This document shows, in pieces, positions 25,576 to 33,265 of a stretch of 64,000 bases of DNA. This DNA is from Streptomyces sp. NBC_01754 (GTDB lineage Bacteria; Actinomycetota; Actinomycetes; Streptomycetales; Streptomycetaceae), in NCBI RefSeq assembly GCF_035918015.1, contig NZ_CP109132.1:5084001-5148000 (forward strand), written 5' to 3'. Under the pieces are notes generated by a model, which saw only the letters and a list, made by a program, of their open reading frames with translations, made no database searches and was not told where the DNA came from. The stretch's first letter is position 1, and each line of letters begins with the position of its first letter. A program made the position numbers and the translations under genes.

Positions 25576-27807
25576 GTGACAGCAGCAACGCATTCCACCC
25601 TCTTCCCCCAGGTCCCCGAGACCGCAGACGCCGTGCTCGACGGGCTCGACCCGGAGCAGCGCGAGGTCGCGCTGGCCCTCGGCGGACCCGTGTGCGTGCT
25701 GGCCGGGGCCGGGACGGGCAAGACGAGGGCGATCACGCACCGCATCGCGTACGGGGTGCGGTCCGGGATCCTCCAGCCCGCGACCGTGCTCGCCGTCACC
25801 TTCACCAACCGCGCCGCGGGCGAACTGCGCGGACGTCTCCGGCAGCTCGGCGCGACCGGTGTGCAGGCCCGGACCTTCCACTCCGCCGCCCTGCGCCAGC
25901 TCCAGTACTTCTGGCCGAAAGCAGTCGGTGGTGAGCTGCCACGGCTGGTGGAGCGGAAGGTGCAGCTGGTCGCCGAGGCGGCCGCCCGCTGCGGTATCCG
26001 GCTCGACCGGAACGAGTTGCGGGACGCCACGAGCGAGATCGAGTGGGCCAAGGTCACCCAGACCGTGCCCGCCGACTACCCGGCAGCGGTCGCCAAGGCC
26101 CAGCGGGACGCCCCACGCGACCCGGCGGAGCTCTCGCAGATCTACTCGGCGTACGAGCAGCTGAAGCGCGAGCGGTCGGTGATCGACTTCGAGGACGTGC
26201 TGTTGCTGACCGTCGGCATACTCCAGGACCGGCACGACATCGCCGACCACGTGCGCCGTCAGTACCAGCACTTCGTCGTGGACGAGTACCAGGACGTCAG
26301 CCCGCTCCAGCAGCGGCTTCTCGACCTCTGGCTCGGTGACCGGGAAGACCTGTGCGTGGTCGGCGACGCGAGTCAGACGATCTACTCCTTCACCGGGGCC
26401 ACCCCCGAGCACCTGCTGAACTTCCGCATCCGCCACCCGCAGGCGACGGTCGTCAAGCTGGTGCGTGACTACCGTTCCACGCCGCAGGTGGTCCACCTGG
26501 CGAACGGTCTGCTGAGCCAGGCCCGTGGCAGGGCCGCCGAGCACCGGCTGGAGCTGGTGTCGCAGCGGGAGAAGGGCCCCGACCCCGTCTTCACGGAGTA
26601 CCCGGACGAGCCCGCCGAGGCCGAGGGCACCGCGCGCAGGGTCCGTGATCTGATCGCCGCCGGGGTACCGGCCGGTGAGATCGCGGTGCTCTACCGGGTC
26701 AATTCCCAGTCCGAGGTCTACGAGCAGGCGCTGGCGGACGCCGGTGTGCCCTATCAGCTGCGCGGCGCGGAGCGGTTCTTCGACCGGGCCGAGGTGCGGG
26801 AGGCGGGCGTCGCCCTGCGCGGCGCCGCGCGGGCGGGTGGCAACGACCCGCTGCTCGACGGCGCGGACGACCTGCCCGCCGAGGTGCGCGCGGTGCTGTC
26901 CACGAAGGGGTGGACCACCACGCCGCCCGCCGGCTCCGGGGCGGTCCGGGACCGCTGGGAGTCGCTGGCCGCGCTGGTGCGGCTGGCCGAGGACTTCGAG
27001 CAGGCCAGACCGGGGGCCACGCTCTCCGACCTGGTCGCGGAGCTGGACGAACGGGCAGCCGCACAGCACGCCCCCACGGTCCAGGGCGTCACACTGGCGT
27101 CCCTGCACTCGGCGAAGGGCCTGGAGTGGGACGCGACGTTCCTGGTCGGGATGACCGAGGGCATGATGCCGATCGCCTACGCCAAGACCGACGAGCAGGT
27201 CGAGGAGGAACGCCGGCTGCTGTACGTCGGGGTCACCCGGGCCCGGTTCCACCTCTCGCTCTCCTGGGCCCTGGCCCGCTCCCCGGGGGGCCGTGCGAGC
27301 CGCCGGCCCACGCGCTTCCTGAACGGGCTGAGGCCCGGCTCCACCGCGTACGGCGCACGGGGCACTGCGGGAGGGGGCTCCGGTATCGACCGTGGTTCCG
27401 CGGCGGGCGCGGCGGGCGCCGCTCGGCCGGGTGCGCAGCCGCAGGCCCGCTCCCGGCGTCGCGGGCCGGTGCGGTGCCGGGTCTGCGGCAGGACCCTCAC
27501 CGGTGCCGGCGAGATGAAGCTGATGCGTTGCGAGGACTGTCCGTCGGACATGGACGAGGCGCTGTACGAGCGGCTGCACGCCTGGCGGGCGGTCCGGGCG
27601 AAGGAGATCAGCCAGCCCACGTATTGTGTGTTCACCGACAAGACGTTGATGGCGATCGCGGAGGCCGTGCCGGGCAGCGAGTCGGAGCTGGTCGTCATCG
27701 CCGGCGTCGGGAACCGGAAGCTGACCAGGTTCGGCGCCGATGTTCTGGCCATCTGCGCAGGTCAGGCAGTGGACGTCGGCTCCGGCAAGGATGGCTGGGA
27801 CGGGTGA
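25576..27807 (+). CDS. uvrD2: ATP-dependent DNA helicase UvrD2
   Basis: A 743-residue superfamily 1A helicase from GTG 25576. Walker A GAGTGKTRAI (about 40), VVDEYQDVSP (about 234), SAKGLEWDATF and LYVGVTRAR mark the motor. After a Gly/Ala linker there is a tetracysteine zinc motif (CRVC...CEDC, about 635-655) and a C-terminal HRDC domain (ALYERLHAWRAVRAKE). This layout is that of mycobacterial UvrD2, where the tetracysteine is needed for unwinding. It is divergent from mycoredoxin and lies just upstream of the wblC leader. Confidence 0.92.
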   Translation: MTAATHSTLFPQVPETADAVLDGLDPEQREVALALGGPVCVLAGAGTGKTRAITHRIAYGVRSGILQPATVLAVTFTNRAAGELRGRLRQLGATGVQARTFHSAALRQLQYFWPKAVGGELPRLVERKVQLVAEAAARCGIRLDRNELRDATSEIEWAKVTQTVPADYPAAVAKAQRDAPRDPAELSQIYSAYEQLKRERSVIDFEDVLLLTVGILQDRHDIADHVRRQYQHFVVDEYQDVSPLQQRLLDLWLGDREDLCVVGDASQTIYSFTGATPEHLLNFRIRHPQATVVKLVRDYRSTPQVVHLANGLLSQARGRAAEHRLELVSQREKGPDPVFTEYPDEPAEAEGTARRVRDLIAAGVPAGEIAVLYRVNSQSEVYEQALADAGVPYQLRGAERFFDRAEVREAGVALRGAARAGGNDPLLDGADDLPAEVRAVLSTKGWTTTPPAGSGAVRDRWESLAALVRLAEDFEQARPGATLSDLVAELDERAAAQHAPTVQGVTLASLHSAKGLEWDATFLVGMTEGMMPIAYAKTDEQVEEERRLLYVGVTRARFHLSLSWALARSPGGRASRRPTRFLNGLRPGSTAYGARGTAGGGSGIDRGSAAGAAGAARPGAQPQARSRRRGPVRCRVCGRTLTGAGEMKLMRCEDCPSDMDEALYERLHAWRAVRAKEISQPTYCVFTDKTLMAIAEAVPGSESELVVIAGVGNRKLTRFGADVLAICAGQAVDVGSGKDGWDG

Positions 27808-27821
27808 GCGAAACTCGTCGC

Positions 27822-27860
27822 AAAAATAGTTTGCGCCCACAGCAGTCGTCACCATAGGTT
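27822..27860 (+). promoter_or_regulatory. wblC promoter with WhiB7-type AT-rich element
   Basis: AAAAAT (27822-27827) lies 3 bases before TTGCGC (27831-27836), which is followed after 18 bases by TAGGTT (27855-27860). WhiB7/WblC is known to activate promoters that carry an A/T-rich element just upstream of a sigma-A-type -35 box, including its own. Transcription would start near 27867 and give a leader of about 600 bases. Confidence 0.75.
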
Positions 27861-27974
27861 CTTAACCACGGCAACAGCGACTTCTCTGAAGCCCTGGCTC
27901 CGTGCTGTACTTATCCGAATACCGAAGGACCGGCCCCGGCCGGTCCCCCGAGACGCCGAGAGGAGGCGATTGAA

Positions 27975-28298
27975 GTGATCAGCATTGTCAACACCATCAA
28001 AATGACCGATCGCTCGGTCGTCTCCGCCTACTCGCTCGGCGTCATCGCCTCTTCGGAACTCTCGCTCCGTGGCACCGGTATGTCCGGCGGCTCTGCCGTC
28101 AGCCCGCTGTCCCTCGCCGCCTTCCCCGTGCGGGAGCGCAATGAGCGACCGACCGAGGCTTCGGCGGCAGCAGTAGCGAAGGGACAGGCCCAGGCCTATG
28201 CCTTTGCGGCAGCCGGTTCCGGAGCCGAGAAGCAGACGACGCACCACCACACGATGTGGGCCTTCCGTGGGCCTGAACCCTGGAGTGATCCAGCCTGA
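27975..28298 (+). CDS. 107-codon upstream ORF in the wblC leader
   Basis: A GTG at 27975 follows a full AGGAGG ribosome site with 8-base spacing, far stronger than that of wblC itself. The frame (MISIVNTIKMTDRSVVSAYS..) has no recognisable domain. Its TGA (28296-28298) falls in a small inverted repeat (28294-28309), 22 bases before an intrinsic terminator. This is the layout reported for uORF-controlled attenuation of whiB7/wblC. The peptide is probably a sensor of translation rather than a functional protein. Confidence 0.7.
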   Translation: MISIVNTIKMTDRSVVSAYSLGVIASSELSLRGTGMSGGSAVSPLSLAAFPVRERNERPTEASAAAVAKGQAQAYAFAAAGSGAEKQTTHHHTMWAFRGPEPWSDPA

Positions 28299-28309
28299 TC
28301 TTGATCAGG
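28294..28309 (+). promoter_or_regulatory. Small stem at the uORF stop codon
   Basis: CCTGATC and GATCAGG form a 7-bp stem around TT. The uORF stop lies inside its left arm, so a terminating ribosome would block it. It could take part in the terminator/antiterminator choice; this is inference. Confidence 0.5.
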
Positions 28310-28320
28310 TCGGCGCCTTC

Positions 28321-28364
28321 AGGGCCGCGGAACCCCACCCGGGATCCGCGGCCCTTTTGTTTTG
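28321..28364 (+). terminator. Intrinsic terminator / attenuator in the wblC leader
   Basis: An 11-bp perfect stem (AGGGCCGCGGA, 28321-28331, with 28345-28355) and a 13-base loop are followed by TTTTGTTTTG. It is one of the few true T-tract terminators in the window, and it stands between a promoter and the gene it should express (wblC starts at 28468). That position marks it as an attenuator. Bases 28365-28467 hold nothing else recognisable. Confidence 0.85.
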
Positions 28365-28467
28365 TCCGAACGGATGGGACGAGACGAGGGAGCCTCGGGA
28401 CAGCAGGACCGGTATCAGCCGCCAACCGGCCAACAGGCCGGCACGACCAGACGAGGACAACAACACC

Positions 28468-28836
28468 GTGCCCACCGAGACGCACGCCCCGTCCGTACCG
28501 CCTTCCGACACGATCTCCCCGCCCGGCTCCACGGAGGACTCCACCTTGCTCCCCCTCACCGCGCTCACCGCGCTCGACGACGCCATCGAGAACCTCGGCG
28601 TGCCTGTTCCCTGCCGCGCCTACGACCCGGAGGTCTTCTTCGCGGAGTCGCCGGCCGATGTCGAGTACGCCAAGTCCCTCTGCCGCACCTGTCCTCTCGT
28701 CGAGGCCTGCCTCGCCGGCGCCAAGGAGCGGCGCGAGCCGTGGGGTGTCTGGGGCGGCGAGCTCTTCGTCCAGGGTGTCGTCGTCGCCCGCAAGCGGCCG
28801 CGTGGCCGCCCGCGCAAGAACCCGGTCGCGGCGTGA
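28468..28836 (+). CDS. wblC: WhiB-family transcription factor WblC (WhiB7)
   Basis: A 122-residue protein from GTG 28468. Four Fe-S cysteines are present (VPCRAYDPE, then SLCRTCPLVEACL), then the WhiB turn GVWGGELF and a C-terminal AT-hook RGRPRKNP that defines WhiB7/WblC. It binds the primary sigma factor and the minor groove of A/T-rich elements and switches on intrinsic antibiotic resistance when ribosomes are inhibited. The promoter, uORF and attenuator upstream fit that mode of control. The AarF-like gene nearby is also a neighbour in mycobacteria. Confidence 0.95.
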   Translation: MPTETHAPSVPPSDTISPPGSTEDSTLLPLTALTALDDAIENLGVPVPCRAYDPEVFFAESPADVEYAKSLCRTCPLVEACLAGAKERREPWGVWGGELFVQGVVVARKRPRGRPRKNPVAA

Positions 28837-29021
28837 CCGCCGGCCTGGGGGCCATGTCCCCCTCGCGGACGAAGCGCATCGGAACCATTGACCGTCCCCA
28901 GACACATGACCCGCGAAATCGAGCACCCATGACCCCGCCCACGAGGGAGCCCGTCGGCTCCGCGACGCCGGACGTCACCATCATCGGCGCGAACGACTCG
29001 CGTCAGAACAGGACCCGAGAA

Positions 29022-29192
29022 ATGCAACTCATCCCAGAAGCCCTGGCACGTGCGCATATGCACGACCGCCTGAAGGACGCTTCGGCGGACCGTCAGGCCG
29101 TGCGCCTGGTGGCGGCCCGGCGGATGCAGCGCCGCGCCGAGCGCGCTTCGATGCGTGCCCGCCGTGCGCTCGCCATGGCCGTCATGCAGTAG
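29022..29192 (+). CDS. Small conserved basic protein downstream of wblC
   Basis: A 56-residue Arg/Ala-rich, probably helical protein (MQLIPEALARAHMHDRL...RRMQRRAERASMRARRALAM). The start at 29022 is preferred because the residues before it look unconserved and an AGGAC-GAG stretch precedes it. An in-frame ATG at 28929 would add 31 residues. I do not recognise a function. Bases 28837-29021 carry no other gene. Confidence 0.55.
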   Translation: MQLIPEALARAHMHDRLKDASADRQAVRLVAARRMQRRAERASMRARRALAMAVMQ

Positions 29193-29285
29193 GACATGAT
29201 CGGTATGCGGCTCAGCCGCTGCCGCCACCTGTCCGGGCACGCCAGCCAGGGCGACCTCCCCGCCGCGCGTGGTCCTTCATCCCTC

Positions 29286-29317
29286 CTGCGGGGCCGGTCC
29301 GCCGACCGGCCCCGCAG
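29286..29317 (+). terminator. Hairpin after the small basic protein
   Basis: A 13-bp perfect stem (29286-29298 with 29305-29317) and 6-base loop lie 93 bases after the stop and 56 bases before the next gene. It probably ends the wblC transcript. Confidence 0.65.
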
Positions 29318-29373
29318 TGTGTTGTGCGGTGCGTCCGGCCGGCTCCACCTGGGGTCGAGGCTGTCGTCACCAG

Positions 29374-29577
29374 GTGGACGAGGAGACACGACACCCCACC
29401 GGCCCGGACACCGAGCACCCGGTATGTGCCCGTTGCGGCGTGACGGCCGCCGGTGACACCCCTCCCGCGACGTGGGCCTGCTCCGTCGAGGACGGCCGAC
29501 GCCAGTACTTCTGCGAGGACTGTGCCCGCACCGGGATCAGGGCGATCGAGAGCCGGCTCGACTCCGACCGGTGGTGA
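29374..29577 (+). CDS. Small zinc-ribbon-like protein
   Basis: A 67-residue protein from GTG 29374. Two CxxC pairs (CARCGV and CEDCAR), spaced by about 30 residues around WACSVEDGRRQYF, suggest a single zinc-ribbon. There is no signal peptide. Short proteins of this type occur beside wblC in Streptomyces, and their role is unknown. The open frame reaches further upstream, but that part overlaps the terminator hairpin. It is convergent with the AarF gene, with 14 bases between stops. Confidence 0.6.
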   Translation: MDEETRHPTGPDTEHPVCARCGVTAAGDTPPATWACSVEDGRRQYFCEDCARTGIRAIESRLDSDRW

Positions 29578-29591
29578 CGTGCCCGAGGGCG

Positions 29592-31139
29592 TCAGGCCTC
29601 GGCCACCGCGCTTTCCTCGGGCTGGTGGTCGTGCGCGAAGCCCGGCAGCCAGGACTCCAGCTCGTCCCGCAGCCGTATGGTCGCACCCAACTGGCACAGC
29701 ACCCCGATGGTGCTCAAGGTGACGCGGTGTATCAGCAGGTAGGAGGGAGGGAGGTTGATCTGCTTGCCCAACTGATGGGCGGGTGAGCGCGGATCGGCGA
29801 TCCGTGTTGCCTGAGTGCGCAGCCAGGACCGTGTGAACCTGAACTCCTCCACCCGCGCGGGCTCGATGATCGGCAGGAGGTAGTCGAGGACGGCGTCCGG
29901 GTCGAGCTCGATCGAATCCTTGACGAAGCCTTCTTCGCTCAGCATCTCGTACACGCTTTCGGCCTCGCCGTCGAGTGCCATCCGGAGTGCGTCACCGATG
30001 GTGCGGGGCAGCCCGTCGGGCAGCCGGTCCACGGTGCCGAAGTCGAGTACGGCCAGCCGCCACTCACCGGGCTCCCCGGTGATTCCGGTGAGCCCGCCCG
30101 AGTCCCCCGGGGCCCGGCCCTCGGCGTCGGAGTCTCCGGAGCCGGAGCCCGGATGACCGGTGTCCGGGTCCCCCGGGCCCGGAGACCCGGGGGCCGCCAA
30201 CTCACCGTCCACCAACTCACCGTGCGAAGGTTCACCGCCCGCGGGCTCGGTGTGTGGCACCGACGGAGGAAGGAGCCGGAAGTTGCCCGGGTGGGGGTCG
30301 GCGTGCAGCAGGCCGGTGCGTGCGGGACCGGAGAAGAGGAAACGTGCGAGCAGTTGGCCCGCCCGGTCCCGCTGCTCCGGTGTACCGTCGGTGATCACCT
30401 CCGACAGAGGTACCCCCTCAACCCACTCGGTCACCAGAACCTGTTCGGACTGGTGCACCACTTCGGGTACCACCACATCGGGATCGCCGGCGAACTCCGC
30501 CGCGTGTGCCCGCTGCGCCTGTGCCTCCAGTGCGTAGTCCAGTTCCTCGGAGACCCGGTCCCGCAACTCCGTGATGAGCGGCTTGACGTCGATCCCCGGA
30601 AGGAGCGGTCCGAGCAGCCGTGCGAAACGGCTGAGTTGGGTCAGATCCGAGAGCAGCGCCTCACCCGCGCCCGGATACTGCACCTTGACGGCGACGTCGC
30701 GCCCGTCGTTCCACACCGCGCGGTGGACCTGCCCGATCGACGCGGCGGCGGCCGGCTGGTCCTCGAAGGAGAGGAAGAGGTCCTGCCAGTGCTCCCCGAG
30801 CCGTTCCGCCAGCACTCCGTGCACGGTGCGGGTGGGCATCGGCGGCGCTGCTTCCTGCAACTTGGTCAGCGCCGCACGGTAGGGCCCCGCGACCTCCTCC
30901 GGCAGCGCGGACTCGAAGACGGACAGAGCCTGCCCGAGCTTCATCGCGCCGCCCTTCAACTCCCCGAGTACCTTGAACAGCTGGTCCGCTGTGCGCTGTT
31001 GGACCTCACGGGCCACGATCTCGGCCGGCCGCCCGCCGATTCGCCTGCCCAGGCCCCAGGTGGCGCGGCCGGCGAATCCGAGTGGCAACGCGGCCAGTTT
31101 CGCGGTGCGGGTGACCGCCTTGCGGGGAAGATCAGACAT
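29592..31139 (-). CDS. AarF/UbiB/ABC1-family atypical kinase
   Basis: A 515-residue protein whose start at 31139 has GGAGGGG upstream. The UbiB/ABC1 set is complete: MKLGQALS (KxGQ), the Ala-rich loop AAAASIGQVHRA, VKVQYPG (catalytic Lys), LLHADPHPGNF and VLDFGTVD. A 60-residue Gly/Ser/Asp-rich insert separates the HADPHPGN loop from the DFG motif, which is unusual. ABC1 proteins are membrane-associated ATPases/kinases of lipid and quinone metabolism. The relative next to whiB7 in mycobacteria (Rv3197) is linked to macrolide resistance, so a WblC link is plausible but not shown here. Confidence 0.88.
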   Translation of the reverse strand: MSDLPRKAVTRTAKLAALPLGFAGRATWGLGRRIGGRPAEIVAREVQQRTADQLFKVLGELKGGAMKLGQALSVFESALPEEVAGPYRAALTKLQEAAPPMPTRTVHGVLAERLGEHWQDLFLSFEDQPAAAASIGQVHRAVWNDGRDVAVKVQYPGAGEALLSDLTQLSRFARLLGPLLPGIDVKPLITELRDRVSEELDYALEAQAQRAHAAEFAGDPDVVVPEVVHQSEQVLVTEWVEGVPLSEVITDGTPEQRDRAGQLLARFLFSGPARTGLLHADPHPGNFRLLPPSVPHTEPAGGEPSHGELVDGELAAPGSPGPGDPDTGHPGSGSGDSDAEGRAPGDSGGLTGITGEPGEWRLAVLDFGTVDRLPDGLPRTIGDALRMALDGEAESVYEMLSEEGFVKDSIELDPDAVLDYLLPIIEPARVEEFRFTRSWLRTQATRIADPRSPAHQLGKQINLPPSYLLIHRVTLSTIGVLCQLGATIRLRDELESWLPGFAHDHQPEESAVAEA

Positions 31140-31207
31140 GTGCCCCTCCAGTTCACAGACTGCCGTGCCGCGTGAGCAGTATGTGGGCCCTGCTCGACCG
31201 GCAGCGG

Positions 31208-32353
31208 TCACCCGGCCATTGTGTCCTGAGCCGCCCCCGCGACGGAGGTGAGCTCGGCCTCAGTCTGTCCGGCGGCACCACAGGTACAGCCGGAGTGCGG
31301 CCCGAGCCGTTCCGTGCGCCAGTCCAGCACGGGCATGGCGGCCTCCCACCGGGCGCCGGTGCTGGCCGGCAGCTCACCGTCGAGGAACGTCAGAGCGTGC
31401 GCGGCCGCCAGCCCCGCCACGGCCGTCGCCAGTGCCAGGTCACAGGCGGGCACGGTGGTACGCCGTCCCGACCTCCACTGCGCCAGCATGCGGGGCCACT
31501 GCGGGTCCTGCTCGGCCCGGTGCAGCGCGAGGCACCCCGCGCATCCGGTGCCGCCGGGCAGCACCAGTGGGCCGACCACTCCGGTGGCCTCGATCACCCC
31601 CGCGTAGAGATGGGGTGTACCCGAGGCGATCCAGGGTGCCGCCGTGTCCGGCTCCGGGGCGTAGACCGAGAGGCCGTCCCGGGGGGACACCACGATGAGG
31701 GACAGCGCCGGCTCGCCTCCCGCCGCGCCCCTTGCCGCCTCGGACTCCCGGGGCGTGCCGCCCACCGCGGCCCGGCGGACCAGCTGCCGGGCCGCGGTGT
31801 CCCTCCGCTCACCGACCGCCGCCGCCGGGAGCCCACCTGGCGCGACATCCCATGGCTCCGTGCGGCCGCCGTCGAGCACATCGACCCTGCCCACGCCCGA
31901 AGCGGAGAGCACGGCCGCGATCGCCGCTCCCACCCGCCCCGCGCCTCTGACCTGCACCCGCATCGCCCGGCGGGCCGCGAGCCGGCGAAGACCGCTCCCG
32001 GGCGAAGGGTGGACGACCGAGAGGGACGCCGCGTCGGGCCGCTGCCGGTCCAGGGTCTCGGCCCGCCGTCGTAACGCTTCGGCCTCCGGGCCGCCCGCTC
32101 CGGGATCGTCGAGCAGCCCGGCCGCCGTCAGCCGTGCCACCAGAACGTCCACGTGACGGTCGGACAGATCAAGTGCTCTGGCCTCTTCACGTAGCAGGGG
32201 CAGCCCCCGTGTGCCGTCGAGCAGTTCGAGAAAGCTCCCGGTGGCGATATCCATGGGTCCCAGCGTCACGGCGTGCGCGGGAGTCACACCGAATTGCACG
32301 GTGTTCCGACCACGCCAGGCCCGGCGCAGCGCGGGCTTCAACATCGGACGCAT
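31208..32353 (-). CDS. ThiF/E1-like adenylyltransferase-fold protein
   Basis: A 381-residue protein from the ATG at 32353 with GGAGGAG upstream. The Rossmann loop VRGAGRVGAAIA (about 150) and two zinc pairs (CAGC near 265 and CTCG near the end) place it in the ThiF/E1 fold. The N-terminal 130 residues resemble the peptide-binding winged-helix part seen in TOMM cyclodehydratase partners. The DxNxxxRQ-type catalytic motif of active E1 enzymes is not visible. It lies 68 bases upstream of AarF on the same strand. No precursor peptide or carrier protein is nearby, so function is open. Confidence 0.7.
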   Translation of the reverse strand: MRPMLKPALRRAWRGRNTVQFGVTPAHAVTLGPMDIATGSFLELLDGTRGLPLLREEARALDLSDRHVDVLVARLTAAGLLDDPGAGGPEAEALRRRAETLDRQRPDAASLSVVHPSPGSGLRRLAARRAMRVQVRGAGRVGAAIAAVLSASGVGRVDVLDGGRTEPWDVAPGGLPAAAVGERRDTAARQLVRRAAVGGTPRESEAARGAAGGEPALSLIVVSPRDGLSVYAPEPDTAAPWIASGTPHLYAGVIEATGVVGPLVLPGGTGCAGCLALHRAEQDPQWPRMLAQWRSGRRTTVPACDLALATAVAGLAAAHALTFLDGELPASTGARWEAAMPVLDWRTERLGPHSGCTCGAAGQTEAELTSVAGAAQDTMAG

Positions 32354-32534
32354 GACTTCTCCTCCGGTCGGTGTCCCAGTTCCGTTGCCAGAATGCAATG
32401 CGGGGGAGATACGTGCCGAAAGTTGTCCACAGGGCGGGGCATTAGTCGTTCAAATGGTGCGTCACGAGATGCCGATCATTCTGGAAGGGAAGGTGAGGGA
32501 GACTTCCGGTGCTTGCAGCGGGTAACGTCGAGGC

Positions 32535-33158
32535 GTGCCCGCCGACTCCTCATTCGGCCTCCCCGAGGAGGCTTCCGCGCGCGATGCCGGACGTCCCTCC
32601 GGCGACGCGTCAGCCCGCAGGCCCCCCGCATCGGTGACGAGCGCGGTGGAGGTCCGCCGGAGCTCCCGGCGCCGCCGGACGGTCTCCGCGTACCGGGAGG
32701 GTGACCGCACCGTCGTGCTGATTCCCGCCCGGATGTCCGAGGCCGAGGAGCAACGCTGGGTCGGTGTGATGCTCGACAAGCTGGCGGCCCAGGAGAGCAA
32801 GAAGGCGATCGGGGACGACGCGCTCGCCGAACGGGCCGAGCGGCTGTCCGACCAGTACTTCGAGGGCAGGGCGCGGCCGGCCTCGGTGCGCTGGGTCACC
32901 AACCAGAACACCCGCTGGGGCTCCTGCACCCCGGCCGAGGGCAGTATCCGTCTGTCGCACCGCCTGCAGGGCATGCCGGAGTACGTCGTCGACTACGTCC
33001 TCCTCCACGAGCTGGCTCATCTCCTGGTGCCTGGTCACGGCCCGCGTTTCTGGCGGCTGTTGGAGGCGTACCCCCGTACCGAGAGGGCGCGTGGCTATCT
33101 CGAGGGGGCCGTGGCTGCGGAACGGCTGCCGCGTCTTCCCGCCGCGCGGGAGAGCTGA
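32535..33158 (+). CDS. YgjP-type (M48-like) metallopeptidase
   Basis: A 207-residue protein from GTG 32535. It shows the YgjP/DUF45 pattern: NTRWGSCTPAEGSIRLSHRL, then HELAHLLVPGHGPRFW with the HExxH zinc site and a downstream His. The first 45 residues are low-complexity. There is no signal peptide or helix, so it should be a soluble cytoplasmic zinc protease. It is divergent from the ThiF-like gene across a 181-base gap. Substrate unknown. Confidence 0.85.
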   Translation: MPADSSFGLPEEASARDAGRPSGDASARRPPASVTSAVEVRRSSRRRRTVSAYREGDRTVVLIPARMSEAEEQRWVGVMLDKLAAQESKKAIGDDALAERAERLSDQYFEGRARPASVRWVTNQNTRWGSCTPAEGSIRLSHRLQGMPEYVVDYVLLHELAHLLVPGHGPRFWRLLEAYPRTERARGYLEGAVAAERLPRLPAARES

Positions 33159-33265
33159 CGTTCGGCGGTTCTGTACCGGGTCTGTACCGGCTTGGCTCGA
33201 CGGAGCGGTTTGCGGCTAGCCTGACGCGACGCATTCACCTTCGGGATGGGGGACGGTCGTTACGC

